Part shown: piece by piece, positions 8,069 through 16,277 of the stretch
Numbering within the stretch: the first letter of the stretch is position 1
How the letters are laid out: the number at the start of each line of letters is the position of its first letter
Origin: Myxococcales bacterium
Lineage (GTDB): Bacteria > Myxococcota_A > Polyangia > Polyangiales > Polyangiaceae
Reading direction: 5' to 3'
DNA length: 64,000 bases
Assembly (NCBI GenBank): GCA_016720545.1
Contig: JADKKK010000006.1
Span: forward strand, 421,709-485,708
Made by a program: the position numbers and the translations under genes
The notes under the pieces: model-generated
Databases searched by the model: none
What the model was told of the DNA's origin: nothing
Seen by the model: only the letters and a program-made list of their open reading frames with translations

Positions 8069-8947
8069 GTGAATCCGTTGAAAGAAGTCCAGCTCATCCT
8101 GCTGCGAGAGCTCCGCAAGAACTTCCGCAGCGTGAAGGGCATCGTCTTGCTGCTCATCTCGCTCATCGGCAGCTTCGGCGCGGCCCTCCTGCTCGTGAAG
8201 TTCCAGACCTTCAAGCGCGGGCAGATCGACGAGGCCGCCCGCACCACGCAGGGCTCGGTGGAGGTCACGGCCAGCGCCGTGAAGGAGTTCATCCACGACG
8301 GGCGGGTCAAGGCGCTCACGCCGGTCTACGGCGAGACCACCGCCAAGTACATCGCCGACTCGCCCGAGGTGCTCTACGCGGGCCTCATGATCACCATCTG
8401 GCTTACGCCGATGCTCATCGCGCTGCTCGGCTTCGACTCGTTCTCCGGCGACATGCAGCACAAGAGCGTGCGCTACTGGACGCTCCGCACCCGGCGCGGC
8501 TCGTACTTCGCGGGCAAGTTCTTCGGTCTCTGGAGCACGGTCTCGGCCGTGACCCTCGCCATCCACGCGCTCATCTGGGCGGTGTGCATCTTCCGCGGGG
8601 AGGCCACCGCCGCCGAGACGCTGTCGTGGGGCGTGCGGTTCTGGGTGGTGTCGCTCCCCATGAGCGCGGCGTGGTGCGGCATCGCGGTGCTCGTGAGCTC
8701 GTTCTTCCGCATGCCGATGGTCGCGCTGCTGACCACGTTCGCCGTGAACTTCGCGCTGTGGCTCGTGTGGGTGATCGGCATCGCCTCCGAGACCAACGCG
8801 CTCCTCTATTTCTACCCGAACTTCTACGACAAGCTCCTCCTCTCGCCGCAGCTGTGGACGGCCGCGGGGGGCTTCGGAGCCTGCGCGCTCATGGCCACGC
8901 TCTGCGTGGGCGGCGGCACCTTCATCTTCGCCAAGCGGGACGTCTGA
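8069..8947 (+). CDS. ABC-2 type transporter permease
   Basis: The GTG at 8069 follows a purine-rich GGGGGAG ribosome site by 6 nt. The 292-residue product has about six hydrophobic segments (near residues 28-48, 108-128, 160-180, 190-215, 225-245 and 265-285) and a soluble loop between the first two, as in ABC-2 permeases of the NatB/GldF kind, with the SGDMQHKSVRYWTLRTRRG turn after the second membrane segment typical of that family. It overlaps the ATPase gene by one base (TGATG), so the two are translationally coupled and form one exporter at the inner membrane. The substrate cannot be read from the sequence. Confidence 0.88.
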   Translation: MNPLKEVQLILLRELRKNFRSVKGIVLLLISLIGSFGAALLLVKFQTFKRGQIDEAARTTQGSVEVTASAVKEFIHDGRVKALTPVYGETTAKYIADSPEVLYAGLMITIWLTPMLIALLGFDSFSGDMQHKSVRYWTLRTRRGSYFAGKFFGLWSTVSAVTLAIHALIWAVCIFRGEATAAETLSWGVRFWVVSLPMSAAWCGIAVLVSSFFRMPMVALLTTFAVNFALWLVWVIGIASETNALLYFYPNFYDKLLLSPQLWTAAGGFGACALMATLCVGGGTFIFAKRDV

Positions 8948-10128
8948 TGAGCACGACGGAAGAGACCACGACCGCCAAGGGCGACGAGCACGCGCCGCCG
9001 CCTCCGGCCGAGGCGGCCGAAGCGGAGGGCGCCGCGACCGAGCCCGTCGACGCGCCCGCCGATAGATCGGATAAATCTGCCGAGGCCCCCAAGCCCTCGA
9101 ACGGCGACGCCAAGAACGCCAAGGCCGCCGAGCCCACCGCCGCGCAGGCGGCCTCCTACGAGGACAAGGAGTTCGTCGCGCCCGCGCCCAAGAAGAAGGG
9201 CAAGAAGACCGCCGAGATCGCGGTGCGCCTCACCAAGGTCACGAAGCGCTTCGGGGTGAAGACCGCGGTCGACGGCATCTCGCTGAAGATCAAGGCGGGC
9301 TCGGTGTACGGCCTCATCGGCCCGAACGGCGCCGGAAAGACCACGACGTTCTCCATGATGGCGGGCTTCCTGCAGCCGACCGAGGGCGCGGTCGAGGTGC
9401 TGGGGTTCACGCCCTCGCACGTCGACGAGCTGCGCGGCCGCCTCGGCGTGCTCCCGCAAGACGCGCTGCTCCCCAACACCGACACCGTGGGCGAGTTTCT
9501 CTCGCACATGGCGGCGCTCCAGGACATCCCCTCCGACAAGATCCGGGCGGAGGTCGAGTCGGTGCTCGCCGAGGTCGACGGCCGCGACTGGATGAAGCTC
9601 CGCTGCAGCCAGCTCTCGCACGGTATGGCCAAGCGCGTGCAGCTCGCGCAGGCGCTGCTGGGCGAGCCCGAGGTCGTGCTCCTCGACGAGCCCACGGCGG
9701 GCCTCGACCCGCGCGTGGCCTACGAGGTCCGGCAGATCATCAAGTCGCGCAAGGGGCGTTGCACGCTCATCGTGTCGAGCCACAACCTGCAGGAGCTCGA
9801 GGAGGTGTGCGACGGCGCGGCCATCCTCGACCGCGGCCGCGTGGTCGCGCACGGGTCGATCGCCGAGCTCACGGCGTCGTCGCAGGAGGTGCACATCAAG
9901 CTGGCGCCGGGGCCTGTTCCGCTTCAGGAGCTGCGGGCGCTCCCGATGATCAAGCGGGTCGAGTTCGACGACGAGAAGAGCGAGATCGCCGTCTACTTCG
10001 AGCGCGGCACCGTCGACGCCGAGACCGTCATCGGTCAGGTCCTGTGGGTGCTCCTCAACAACCAGGCCCGCATCAGCGGCGTGACCAAGGGCAAAGGCCT
10101 CGAGCAGCGCGTCATGGAGCTCACGTAA
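8947..10128 (+). CDS. ABC transporter ATP-binding protein with long N-terminal extension
   Basis: The ATG at 8947 overlaps the permease stop. Residues 1 to about 88 are a low-complexity Ala/Glu/Pro/Lys region ending in KKKGKK; the ATPase begins after it. Walker A is GPNGAGKT (125-132, Lys 131), the signature is LSHGM (223-227), and Walker B ends in LLDEP (Asp 247, Glu 248), followed by a GLDP D-loop and a switch His in IVSSHNLQE. All catalytic parts are intact. The C-terminal roughly 80 residues resemble the regulatory tail of ABC-2 ATPases of the CcmA/NatA type. The protein powers the exporter made with the preceding permease. The acidic-basic extension is unusual and could be a localisation or interaction tail. 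Confidence 0.9.
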   Translation: MSTTEETTTAKGDEHAPPPPAEAAEAEGAATEPVDAPADRSDKSAEAPKPSNGDAKNAKAAEPTAAQAASYEDKEFVAPAPKKKGKKTAEIAVRLTKVTKRFGVKTAVDGISLKIKAGSVYGLIGPNGAGKTTTFSMMAGFLQPTEGAVEVLGFTPSHVDELRGRLGVLPQDALLPNTDTVGEFLSHMAALQDIPSDKIRAEVESVLAEVDGRDWMKLRCSQLSHGMAKRVQLAQALLGEPEVVLLDEPTAGLDPRVAYEVRQIIKSRKGRCTLIVSSHNLQELEEVCDGAAILDRGRVVAHGSIAELTASSQEVHIKLAPGPVPLQELRALPMIKRVEFDDEKSEIAVYFERGTVDAETVIGQVLWVLLNNQARISGVTKGKGLEQRVMELT

Positions 10129-10187
10129 GTCAGCGGACTGTCTCGCGACGCTGATTCACGCCGGCGCCCGGCCGCGCGGCGGCCTGG

Positions 10188-11213
10188 TCACTCTTTGCGC
10201 TCGAGGGTCCCGTCGGCGTGGCGCGCGAAGCGGCCCTCGGTCGGGCCGTGGTTCGGATCGTCGGCGGGCCACGGCCAGCCCCCGAAGCGCGTGCGGCGGT
10301 AGTCCGCGAAGGCCTCCTCGATCTCCGCGCGCGTGTTCATGACGAACGGGCCGTGCTGCACCACGGGCTCGCCGATGGGGCGGCCCTGGAGCACCAAGAT
10401 CTCGCACGTGTCGGCGCCCGCCCGGAGCTCGACGGGCGCGTCGGTGCGCACCACCGCGGCCGCGTGGGCCTCGAGCCGTTGATGGCCAATCCCGAGCGAA
10501 GGCCCTTTGAAGAAGTAGAGCGTGCGGACCGTGTCCTCACGGGCAGTAGGGGGCAGCGTCCACCGCGCCTCGGCCTCCATGCGAATGCACCAGATGGCGA
10601 CCTCGGCGTCCTCGCGTGAGGCCCACGACTCGGGTGGCGGCGGCGTCGCGCCCGGCGCTTGCCCCGCGAGCGCCCCGGCGATCACGGTGACGGTCGTCGT
10701 GCGACCCGCGGCGTCGGTCGCCTGCACCCGCGGGATGCCTTCACTCCAGAGCATCGCAAAGTGGGGCTTCGCGCGCTTCTTCTCCGAAGGCAAGTTGAGC
10801 CATATCTGAAAGAGCTCGAGGGGGTTGGGTGCCTCCTGCGACAGCAGCGGGAACATCTCCGAGTGAACGATGCCGTCGCCCGCCGTGAGCCACTGGACGT
10901 CGCCCGCGCCGAAGCGGGCCGCGGCGCCTAGCGAGTCGGCGTGGTCGATGAGCCCCGTCCGCACGATGGTGACGGTCTCGAAGCCGCGGTGCGGGTGCTG
11001 GGGGAAGCCAGGGACCGTCTCCCCGTGGTACATGCGCCAGCCGTTCTTCGGATCGAAGTCCTGCCCCAGAGAGCGCCCCGAGAGAGAGGCCGCCGGCCCG
11101 AGGGCGGCGTTGCCCGGCGGGTACGGATCGTCGTGGTGCACGCAGAAGAGGAACGGGTCCACGGTGACCCAAGGGAAGCCGAGCGGGAGCGTCTCGAGGA
11201 TGACGTCGTTCAC
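10188..11213 (-). CDS. Pirin family protein
   Basis: The 341-residue protein shows the bicupin pattern of pirins: the HPHRGFETVTIVRTG metal-site strand, then DHADSLG, WLTAGDGIVHSEMF and a later QIWLNLP segment. Histidines of HPHRG and the downstream His/Glu pair would bind an iron or nickel ion. Bacterial pirins have quercetin 2,3-dioxygenase activity or modulate metabolic enzymes, and the substrate of this one is open. It is transcribed toward the ABC ATPase gene, with 59 bp between the stops. A small inverted repeat, TCAGCG/CGCTGA at 10130-10154, could end transcription there. Confidence 0.9.
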   Translation of the reverse strand: MNDVILETLPLGFPWVTVDPFLFCVHHDDPYPPGNAALGPAASLSGRSLGQDFDPKNGWRMYHGETVPGFPQHPHRGFETVTIVRTGLIDHADSLGAAARFGAGDVQWLTAGDGIVHSEMFPLLSQEAPNPLELFQIWLNLPSEKKRAKPHFAMLWSEGIPRVQATDAAGRTTTVTVIAGALAGQAPGATPPPPESWASREDAEVAIWCIRMEAEARWTLPPTAREDTVRTLYFFKGPSLGIGHQRLEAHAAAVVRTDAPVELRAGADTCEILVLQGRPIGEPVVQHGPFVMNTRAEIEEAFADYRRTRFGGWPWPADDPNHGPTEGRFARHADGTLERKE

Positions 11214-11301
11214 CTGGACACCGTAGCAGCCCTGCGTCGTCGAGGCCGGTGTGCTGACGCTCGACGCGCCCCGTCACCTTCCGGCGCGGTAGCCCGGCTG
11301 C

Positions 11302-11307
11302 TAAGCT
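11302..11307 (+). promoter_or_regulatory. Probable -10 hexamer TAAGCT before the FHA gene
   Basis: TAAGCT lies 7 nt before the GTG at 11315 but only 1 nt before the GTG at 11309, which makes 11315 the better start if the message is leaderless. Confidence 0.45.
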
Positions 11308-11314
11308 GGTGGGT

Positions 11315-11815
11315 GTGATAACGGTGTTCACACGGAGGCGGGGCGACGAGCCCCGGAAGGAGACCTTCCGCGGCAATCGGCCGGTCAGCATTGGTCGGAG
11401 CCCCGACAACGACGTGATGCTGCTCTGCTCGCTGGTGTCGAAGCACCACGCGACGGCGCACGTCGAAGGGGATGCCGTGGTCATTCGCGACCTGGGCAGC
11501 GTGAACGGGACGTACGTCAACGGTCTCCCAGCGCGCCAAAGCGTCAAGCTCGCCCGCGGAGATCGCGTGCACATCAGCGATTTCGAGCTGTGGTTTGCCA
11601 CGCCCGACTCGGCGGGTGAAGCCCCTGAGGACCGGACCATCGCCAGACCCCCCGCGCCCTCGCGCGAGGAGGCCGCCACGCGTGAGGCGCACCTGGCGGA
11701 GGCGCTCACGCGCCGCCTTCGCGCCGAGAGCCTGTCGCGCGAGGCCATGCTCCGGGTGGTCGACGCCATGGTCGACATCATCGCGAGCAGCGAAGGCGGC
11801 CAAGACAAGCACTGA
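11315..11815 (+). CDS. FHA-domain protein
   Basis: The product (166 residues from GTG 11315; GTG 11309 would add two) is a single forkhead-associated domain plus a short tail. Residues of about 15-90 carry the phosphothreonine-binding motifs SIGRSPDNDV, SKHH and GSVNGTYVNG, all intact. The last 60 residues are charged and probably helical (AEALTRRLRAESLSREAML). FHA domains recognise pThr peptides made by Ser/Thr kinases, which are numerous in myxobacteria, so the protein probably works as a cytoplasmic adaptor. No kinase gene adjoins it. It is divergent from the pirin gene. Confidence 0.9.
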   Translation: MITVFTRRRGDEPRKETFRGNRPVSIGRSPDNDVMLLCSLVSKHHATAHVEGDAVVIRDLGSVNGTYVNGLPARQSVKLARGDRVHISDFELWFATPDSAGEAPEDRTIARPPAPSREEAATREAHLAEALTRRLRAESLSREAMLRVVDAMVDIIASSEGGQDKH

Positions 11816-11893
11816 CGGGCTCGCCGCGGGAGGAGGCGGTGTTGGCTCGCGGCCGGTGTGAGCGTGACCGCGCCGCCACGCCACGCCCGCGGC

Positions 11894-12832
11894 TCAATAC
11901 ATGCGCGCGTCGGGCGTCGCGCGGTGCCACGCCAGCGTCGCGGCGAGGCCGTCGTCGTAGCTCGTCATGGTGAGCTCGGGGAAGCGTGCCCGCAGCTTCG
12001 AGCCGTCGAGCAGGATGGGCTGCTGCCAGAGGTGCAGGATGTCGACGAACGCCCGCGCGAGGGGATGCACGAGCGCCGCCGCGCGCACGAGGGCCGTCGG
12101 CATGACCGAGAAATTCCCCATGCCAGCGACGCGGATCGCCGCGCTGAGAAACCCGCGCGCGGTGGTGTGCGCCACCCCCGGCAGGTGGAACAGCTCGCCA
12201 TCGCTGCCGTCAGCGAGCCCCACGGCCACCAGCACCTCGGCGGCGTCGGGCATGTAGACGAGCTCGATGGTCGCGTCCGCGGGGCCCCACCATCGCCCTC
12301 GTTGACCCTGCGCGATCGCCTGCAGAGGGCGGCCGGTGAGCGTCTGCACGTGCGGCCCGTAGAACTCGGGCAGGCGGATCATCGTCCAGCGGATCCCGGC
12401 GGCGCGGATCCTCTCTTCCTTGTGGCGACGGGCCTCGCCGAGCCGCGAGCACGGCGCGAGCGGCGCGTCCTCTGCCACGAGCTTGCCGGGCGTGCCGCGC
12501 CCGTAGACCCAGACGTTGGCCGGAAAGACCAGCCGAGCGCCCGAGGCCTCGCAAGCCGCGAGCGCCGCGTCGAGCAGCCGTGCAGTGAGTGGCACCCAGT
12601 CTTTGCCGATGGCGACGTTGGCGAGATGGAAGACAGCCTCGCAACCCTCGGCAGCGCGCCGCATCGACGCGACGTCGAGCGCGTCGCCTACGATGGCGAC
12701 CGCCCCGTCGGGCAGGCGCGCCTTTCTTTCGTCGCGGACGAGGGCGCGCACCACGTGCCCCCTGGCGAGGGCCACGCGCACCACGTTGGAGCCGAGACCG
12801 CCTCCCGCGCCCGTGACGAGGATCGTGCTCAT
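11894..12832 (-). CDS. NAD(P)-dependent epimerase/dehydratase-like protein
   Basis: From the ATG at 12832 the protein is 312 residues and opens directly with the Rossmann motif TGAGGGLG (residues 6-13) followed by VVRVALARGHVVRALVRD, typical of extended short-chain dehydrogenases of the NAD-epimerase class. The sequence VFHLANVAI corresponds to the NNAG-like strand. The usual YxxxK catalytic pair is not evident (VWVYGRGT stands near the expected Tyr), so activity is uncertain and a redox-sensing NmrA-like role is possible. The C-terminal half has an EFYGPHVQTLTGRPL substrate-side segment. It shares a 302-bp divergent region with the next gene. Confidence 0.78.
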   Translation of the reverse strand: MSTILVTGAGGGLGSNVVRVALARGHVVRALVRDERKARLPDGAVAIVGDALDVASMRRAAEGCEAVFHLANVAIGKDWVPLTARLLDAALAACEASGARLVFPANVWVYGRGTPGKLVAEDAPLAPCSRLGEARRHKEERIRAAGIRWTMIRLPEFYGPHVQTLTGRPLQAIAQGQRGRWWGPADATIELVYMPDAAEVLVAVGLADGSDGELFHLPGVAHTTARGFLSAAIRVAGMGNFSVMPTALVRAAALVHPLARAFVDILHLWQQPILLDGSKLRARFPELTMTSYDDGLAATLAWHRATPDARMY

Positions 12833-13134
12833 GGAGAGTGTTCTCTTCGCATCTTTGGCGCCGATTCGCGGGATCGCAGGCACTGATGGCCGCGGGCCTC
12901 GTGCTGAGTGTGCCCCCCACACGCCCGTATGTATAGAAACACTCACGCGCGCCGCTCGGCCTCGAATCCGGCCGAACGTCAGCGAGACGACAGCTCGACA
13001 GTTCGGTCCGCGCCGTCGTGCGCTTCTCGTGGCCGCGATCGGCGGACGCCGACGACGACGGCGGCTGAACGAGCGAGCGGGAGGGTGCAATCGCGCTCAA
13101 TTGCCAGTGGCTCGGCGCTTGCTAAGCTTGCCGG
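12833..13134. other. Divergent intergenic region
   Basis: This 302-bp gap separates two divergent genes. Apart from the rightward promoter described next, it holds only a GC-rich stretch with a TATGTATAGAAAC patch near 12930-12943 that is less GC-rich than its surroundings. No gene or RNA structure was recognised. Confidence 0.5.
13101..13128 (+). promoter_or_regulatory. Sigma70-type promoter for the second ferritin-like lipoprotein gene
   Basis: TTGCCA (13101-13106) and TAAGCT (13123-13128) are separated by 16 bp. The hexamer ends 6 nt before the ATG at 13135, which predicts a transcript starting at or next to the start codon. There is no ribosome site in the remaining 6 nt. Confidence 0.55.
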
Positions 13135-14604
13135 ATGAAATCGCTTCGCCTCCGCACGCTCTTTGCCACGGCCCTCGCCAGCCTCGTCGCGTCGTCAGCC
13201 TCCGTCGCGGCCTGCGGCGGAACGACCACGACGAACACGCCCGACGGGGCGGTCGGGCCGAGCCCTACGACGACGACGACGACCACGGCGACGACGCCCC
13301 CCGCGCCGGACGGTTCCCTCCCCGACGGCGCGCCGCCCCCTGGCGACTCGTCGACGGCAGACGCGGCGATCGATTTCAAGCCCGCCTCGTGCACTCTCGA
13401 GGACCTCACCAAGGGCCTTACGAGCGCCAAGCCCGCGAAACCCTTCAACTACGTGGAGCTTCGGCAGACCACGCTCCGTTTCGATGACGGCGGCTACGTC
13501 CCCGACACGTCGACCGCGATCGCCTCGGCGGGCACCCGGTGCGGCGGCGCGCCCAATCCAGCGGCCTGCGACGCCGCCGTGACCAAGGCCTCGTCCACGA
13601 AGGACCTCTTCCCGCCCACGGGTGGTCGGCAGATCCCGATGGCGCGCTACCTGGTCGTGCAGAGCGGGGCCGACGTCACGGTCGTGGCCACCCGCGCGGA
13701 GCTGCTCGCCTTTCTCGGGCCGATCGACACCGGCAGCGAGGCCAAGCTGCTCGTGAGCGCCGACGGGTACGAGCCGCTCTGCGGCCCCGACAGCGTCCGC
13801 GAGGTGGCCGGCGCCTTCGAGGTCGTCGCGCGCAAGTCGACCGAGTGTCTGAACCAGTACATGGGATACGTCCTCACCGTCACGCCGGCGGGCGTCGTGA
13901 CCGTGAAGACCACCGTCGACCTGCGCGATCCCGACGCGGGCTGCGCGGTAGCGGGCCGCCGCCCGGAGGGCTTCTCGCCGCGCGCCGCGACCGACGAGTC
14001 CGAGCTGCTCCAGTACCTCGGCACCATGCGGAGCCTCGAGGCCGCCAGCGTGCCCGCGTTCCTGCGCCTCGCAGACGAGCTCCATGCGCACGGCGCGCCG
14101 ACGGCGCTGGTGGTCCGCGCGGAGGCCGCTGCGCGCGACGAGGTCCGGCACGCCGCGGGCTTCTCGCACCTGCGCGCCGCGTGCGGCGCCGCGACGACCG
14201 ACGACGCGCTCGGCGACCTCCCCATGACGCCACGCTCGCTCGAAGCGATCGCCGTCGAGAACGCGGTGGAGGGCTGCGTGCGCGAGACCTTCGGCGCGCT
14301 CGTGGCGAGCTACCAGGCCAGGAACGCCACCGACGACCGCGTGCGGCGGCTGTTCACGAGCATCGCCGAGGACGAGCTCCGCCACGCCGAGCTGGCGTGG
14401 GACGTCTCCGAGTGGCTCGCGTCGCGACTCGACGACGAGGGCCGCGCGAAGGTGCGTGAGGCGGAGGCTGCCGCCGCGCGGGCGCTCGGTCAGGGCGTCG
14501 CACGGAGCGAGCCCGGTCCCGAGCTGCGCGAGCGCTGCGGCCTGCCCACTCGGGCGGAGGCGCGCCAGCTGTACGACGCGGCGTCCGAGCTGTGGGCGGC
14601 CTAG
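13135..14604 (+). CDS. Lipoprotein with C-terminal ferritin-like domain
   Basis: The 489-residue product starts with a signal peptide and lipobox VAAC (Cys 27) and a Thr/Asp/Pro linker to about residue 75. The middle (80-280) is a separate domain with several Cys residues and no clear family. The C-terminal 190 residues are helical and carry SLEAASVPAF, DEVRHAAGF, ENAVEGCVRETFGAL and EDELRHAELAW, a set of Glu and ExxH positions typical of ferritin-like diiron helices. The same DEVRHA and D/E-E-x-RHA pairs occur in the lipoprotein at 2578, so the two are related by their C-terminal domains and differ in the front part. An envelope role in metal or peroxide handling is inferred only. Confidence 0.78.
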   Translation: MKSLRLRTLFATALASLVASSASVAACGGTTTTNTPDGAVGPSPTTTTTTTATTPPAPDGSLPDGAPPPGDSSTADAAIDFKPASCTLEDLTKGLTSAKPAKPFNYVELRQTTLRFDDGGYVPDTSTAIASAGTRCGGAPNPAACDAAVTKASSTKDLFPPTGGRQIPMARYLVVQSGADVTVVATRAELLAFLGPIDTGSEAKLLVSADGYEPLCGPDSVREVAGAFEVVARKSTECLNQYMGYVLTVTPAGVVTVKTTVDLRDPDAGCAVAGRRPEGFSPRAATDESELLQYLGTMRSLEAASVPAFLRLADELHAHGAPTALVVRAEAAARDEVRHAAGFSHLRAACGAATTDDALGDLPMTPRSLEAIAVENAVEGCVRETFGALVASYQARNATDDRVRRLFTSIAEDELRHAELAWDVSEWLASRLDDEGRAKVREAEAAAARALGQGVARSEPGPELRERCGLPTRAEARQLYDAASELWAA

Positions 14605-14911
14605 CAGCCGTCGATTTGCTCCCGTCGCCCCCGCGCCGCCGCAACGGCACGGGCTGCGTCGCGCTCCTCCGGTGCCTGCTCACCTACAAGAGTACAAGAG
14701 TAGGCTCCGCGGGCTCCTCGGATCGCGCCTTGCCCGATGCCGCGCGGACGGCGCGCGGGCTCGGTCCGTTGATCAACGGGGTGCCAGCTATAGCTCGCTA
14801 GCTAGCCCAGAGAATTCATGAGGCTTCCGCGCGAGCATCGTGTGGTGATTCCGCTTCGAAACCCTACGTTTTCGCAATTGCAGCGGGGCGCTCGCTTTGA
14901 TAAGCGGCCTC
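14605..14911. other. Intergenic region before the UDP-sugar genes
   Basis: About 307 bp without a convincing gene. It holds a duplicated ACAAGAGT (around 14688-14703) and a cluster of palindromes listed separately. The last 60 bp, before the ugd start, are AT-richer (including CCTACGTTTTCGCAATTG) and could hold the promoter. Confidence 0.5.
14766..14806. promoter_or_regulatory. Cluster of three perfect palindromes upstream of ugd
   Basis: CCGTTGATCAACGG (14766-14779), AGCTATAGCT (14786-14795) and GCTAGCTAGC (14797-14806) follow one another within 41 bp, about 105 bp before the ugd ATG. In a GC-rich genome such AT-containing palindromes stand out and may be operator sites for the polysaccharide genes. 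Confidence 0.4.
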
Positions 14912-16219
14912 ATGCGATTGGTCGTCTTCGGCGCGGGCTACGTGGGTCTCGTCACCGGGACGGGGCTGAGCGATCTGGGCCACGAGGTCCTCTTGGTCGA
15001 CATCGACCCCGCGCGCATCGCCATGCTCGAGGAGGGGAAGATCCCCATCTACGAGCCACGGCTGGCAGACTTGGTGCGACGCAACCAGCGGAGCAAGCGG
15101 CTGCAGTTCGCGACCAAGGTGAGCGCCCCGTTCGACACCGCGGACGCGTACTTCATCGCGGTCGGCACCCCGCCGAGGCCGGACGGCGCCGCCGACGTGA
15201 GCGCCGTGTTCACCGCCGCCGAGACCATCGCGCGGGAGGCCAAGAGCGCCGCGCTCGTGGTCGTCAAGAGCACGGTGCCGGTCGACACGTGTGACGCGCT
15301 CCAAGGGCACATCGCGGACGCGCACGCCGAGCTCGAGGTCGTCTCCAATCCCGAGTTTCTCCGCGAAGGCGACGCCGTCGCCGACTTCTTCAAGCCCGAC
15401 CGCATCGTCCTCGGCGCGCGCAGCGAGCACGCTCGTCGGGTCCTTCGCGACCTCTACGCGCCCCTCCAGCTCTCCGGCGAGCGCGTGGTCGTCACCGATC
15501 CGCGCTCGAGCGAGCTCGTCAAGTACGCGTCGAACGCCATGCTCGCCATGCGGGTCTCCTTCATGAACGAGCTGTCCCGACTGTGCCACGCCACCGGCGC
15601 GGACATCCACGCCGTCCGCCTCGGCGTCGGTACCGACGCGCGCATCGGCAAGAAGTACCTCTACTCCGGCCCCGGGTACGGCGGCTCGTGCTTCCCCAAG
15701 GACGTGCAAGCCCTCGCGGCGCTCGGCAAGGTGCATGGGGTGCCCATGCGGCTCGCCGAGGCCACCCACCTCGCCAACGAGGAGCAGGCCGCCTTCATCG
15801 CGACCCTCGTGCGACAGGTCCTCGGTGACCTCCACGGCAAGCGGGTCGCCTTCTGGGGCCTCGCGTTCAAGCCCGAGACCGACGACGTCCGCGAGGCGCC
15901 GTCCGTCAAGCTCGCCAACGCCCTGCTCGAGGCCGGCGCGACCGTCGTCGGCCACGACCCGGAGGCCAACGACAACTTCGCGGCCGTCATGGGCGGCCGA
16001 GTCGCGGTCACTCTCAGCGACTACGACGCGCTCGACGGCGCCCACGCCGTCGTCCTGCTCACCGAGTGGCGCAGCTACCGCGCGCCCAACTTCGCCGAGA
16101 TGAAGAGGCGAATGGCCCCAGGGCCGCTCGGGACCCCCCGGTCCTCGTCGACGCGCGAAACATCTGGCGCCCTTTCGACGTCATTCGCGCTGGCCTTCGG
16201 TATCAGGGCGTGGGCGTGA
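14912..16219 (+). CDS. ugd: UDP-glucose 6-dehydrogenase, 3' end apparently frameshifted
   Basis: The ATG at 14912 begins directly at the NAD site (MRLVVFGAGYVGLVTGTG). The family motifs VGTPPRPDG, KSTVPV, NPEFLREGDAV and GPGYGGSCFPKD are present, with the catalytic cysteine at residue 260, and GLAFKPETDDVREAPS lies in the UDP-binding domain. The enzyme oxidises UDP-glucose twice to UDP-glucuronate, a precursor of capsule and exopolysaccharide. Reading as written, the last 30 residues are unlike the family. The expected ending (VLVDARNIWRP... YQGVGV) sits in the +1 frame just after a run of six C at 16134-16139. One more C there would restore a protein ending at 16263, 14 nt before the epimerase gene. 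Confidence 0.92.
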   Translation: MRLVVFGAGYVGLVTGTGLSDLGHEVLLVDIDPARIAMLEEGKIPIYEPRLADLVRRNQRSKRLQFATKVSAPFDTADAYFIAVGTPPRPDGAADVSAVFTAAETIAREAKSAALVVVKSTVPVDTCDALQGHIADAHAELEVVSNPEFLREGDAVADFFKPDRIVLGARSEHARRVLRDLYAPLQLSGERVVVTDPRSSELVKYASNAMLAMRVSFMNELSRLCHATGADIHAVRLGVGTDARIGKKYLYSGPGYGGSCFPKDVQALAALGKVHGVPMRLAEATHLANEEQAAFIATLVRQVLGDLHGKRVAFWGLAFKPETDDVREAPSVKLANALLEAGATVVGHDPEANDNFAAVMGGRVAVTLSDYDALDGAHAVVLLTEWRSYRAPNFAEMKRRMAPGPLGTPRSSSTRETSGALSTSFALAFGIRAWA

Positions 16220-16277
16220 CTGACAATCCTGTCCGACCCGCCGATAGAGCTTCGCATCGCTGACCGAGGGGGGATCT

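Noticed and set aside
8038..8946. Upstream extension of the ABC ATPase reading frame
   Set aside because: The extra 303 codons overlap the permease gene in another frame and have no sense; the ATG at 8947 with the TGATG overlap is the clear start.
10130..10154. TCAGCG...CGCTGA hairpin as a firm terminator
   Set aside because: The stem is only 6 bp with a 13-nt loop and no T run; too weak to list as a feature.
14592..14801. Small open frame after the second ferritin-like lipoprotein gene
   Set aside because: It overlaps the end of that gene, has no ribosome site and runs through the palindrome cluster.
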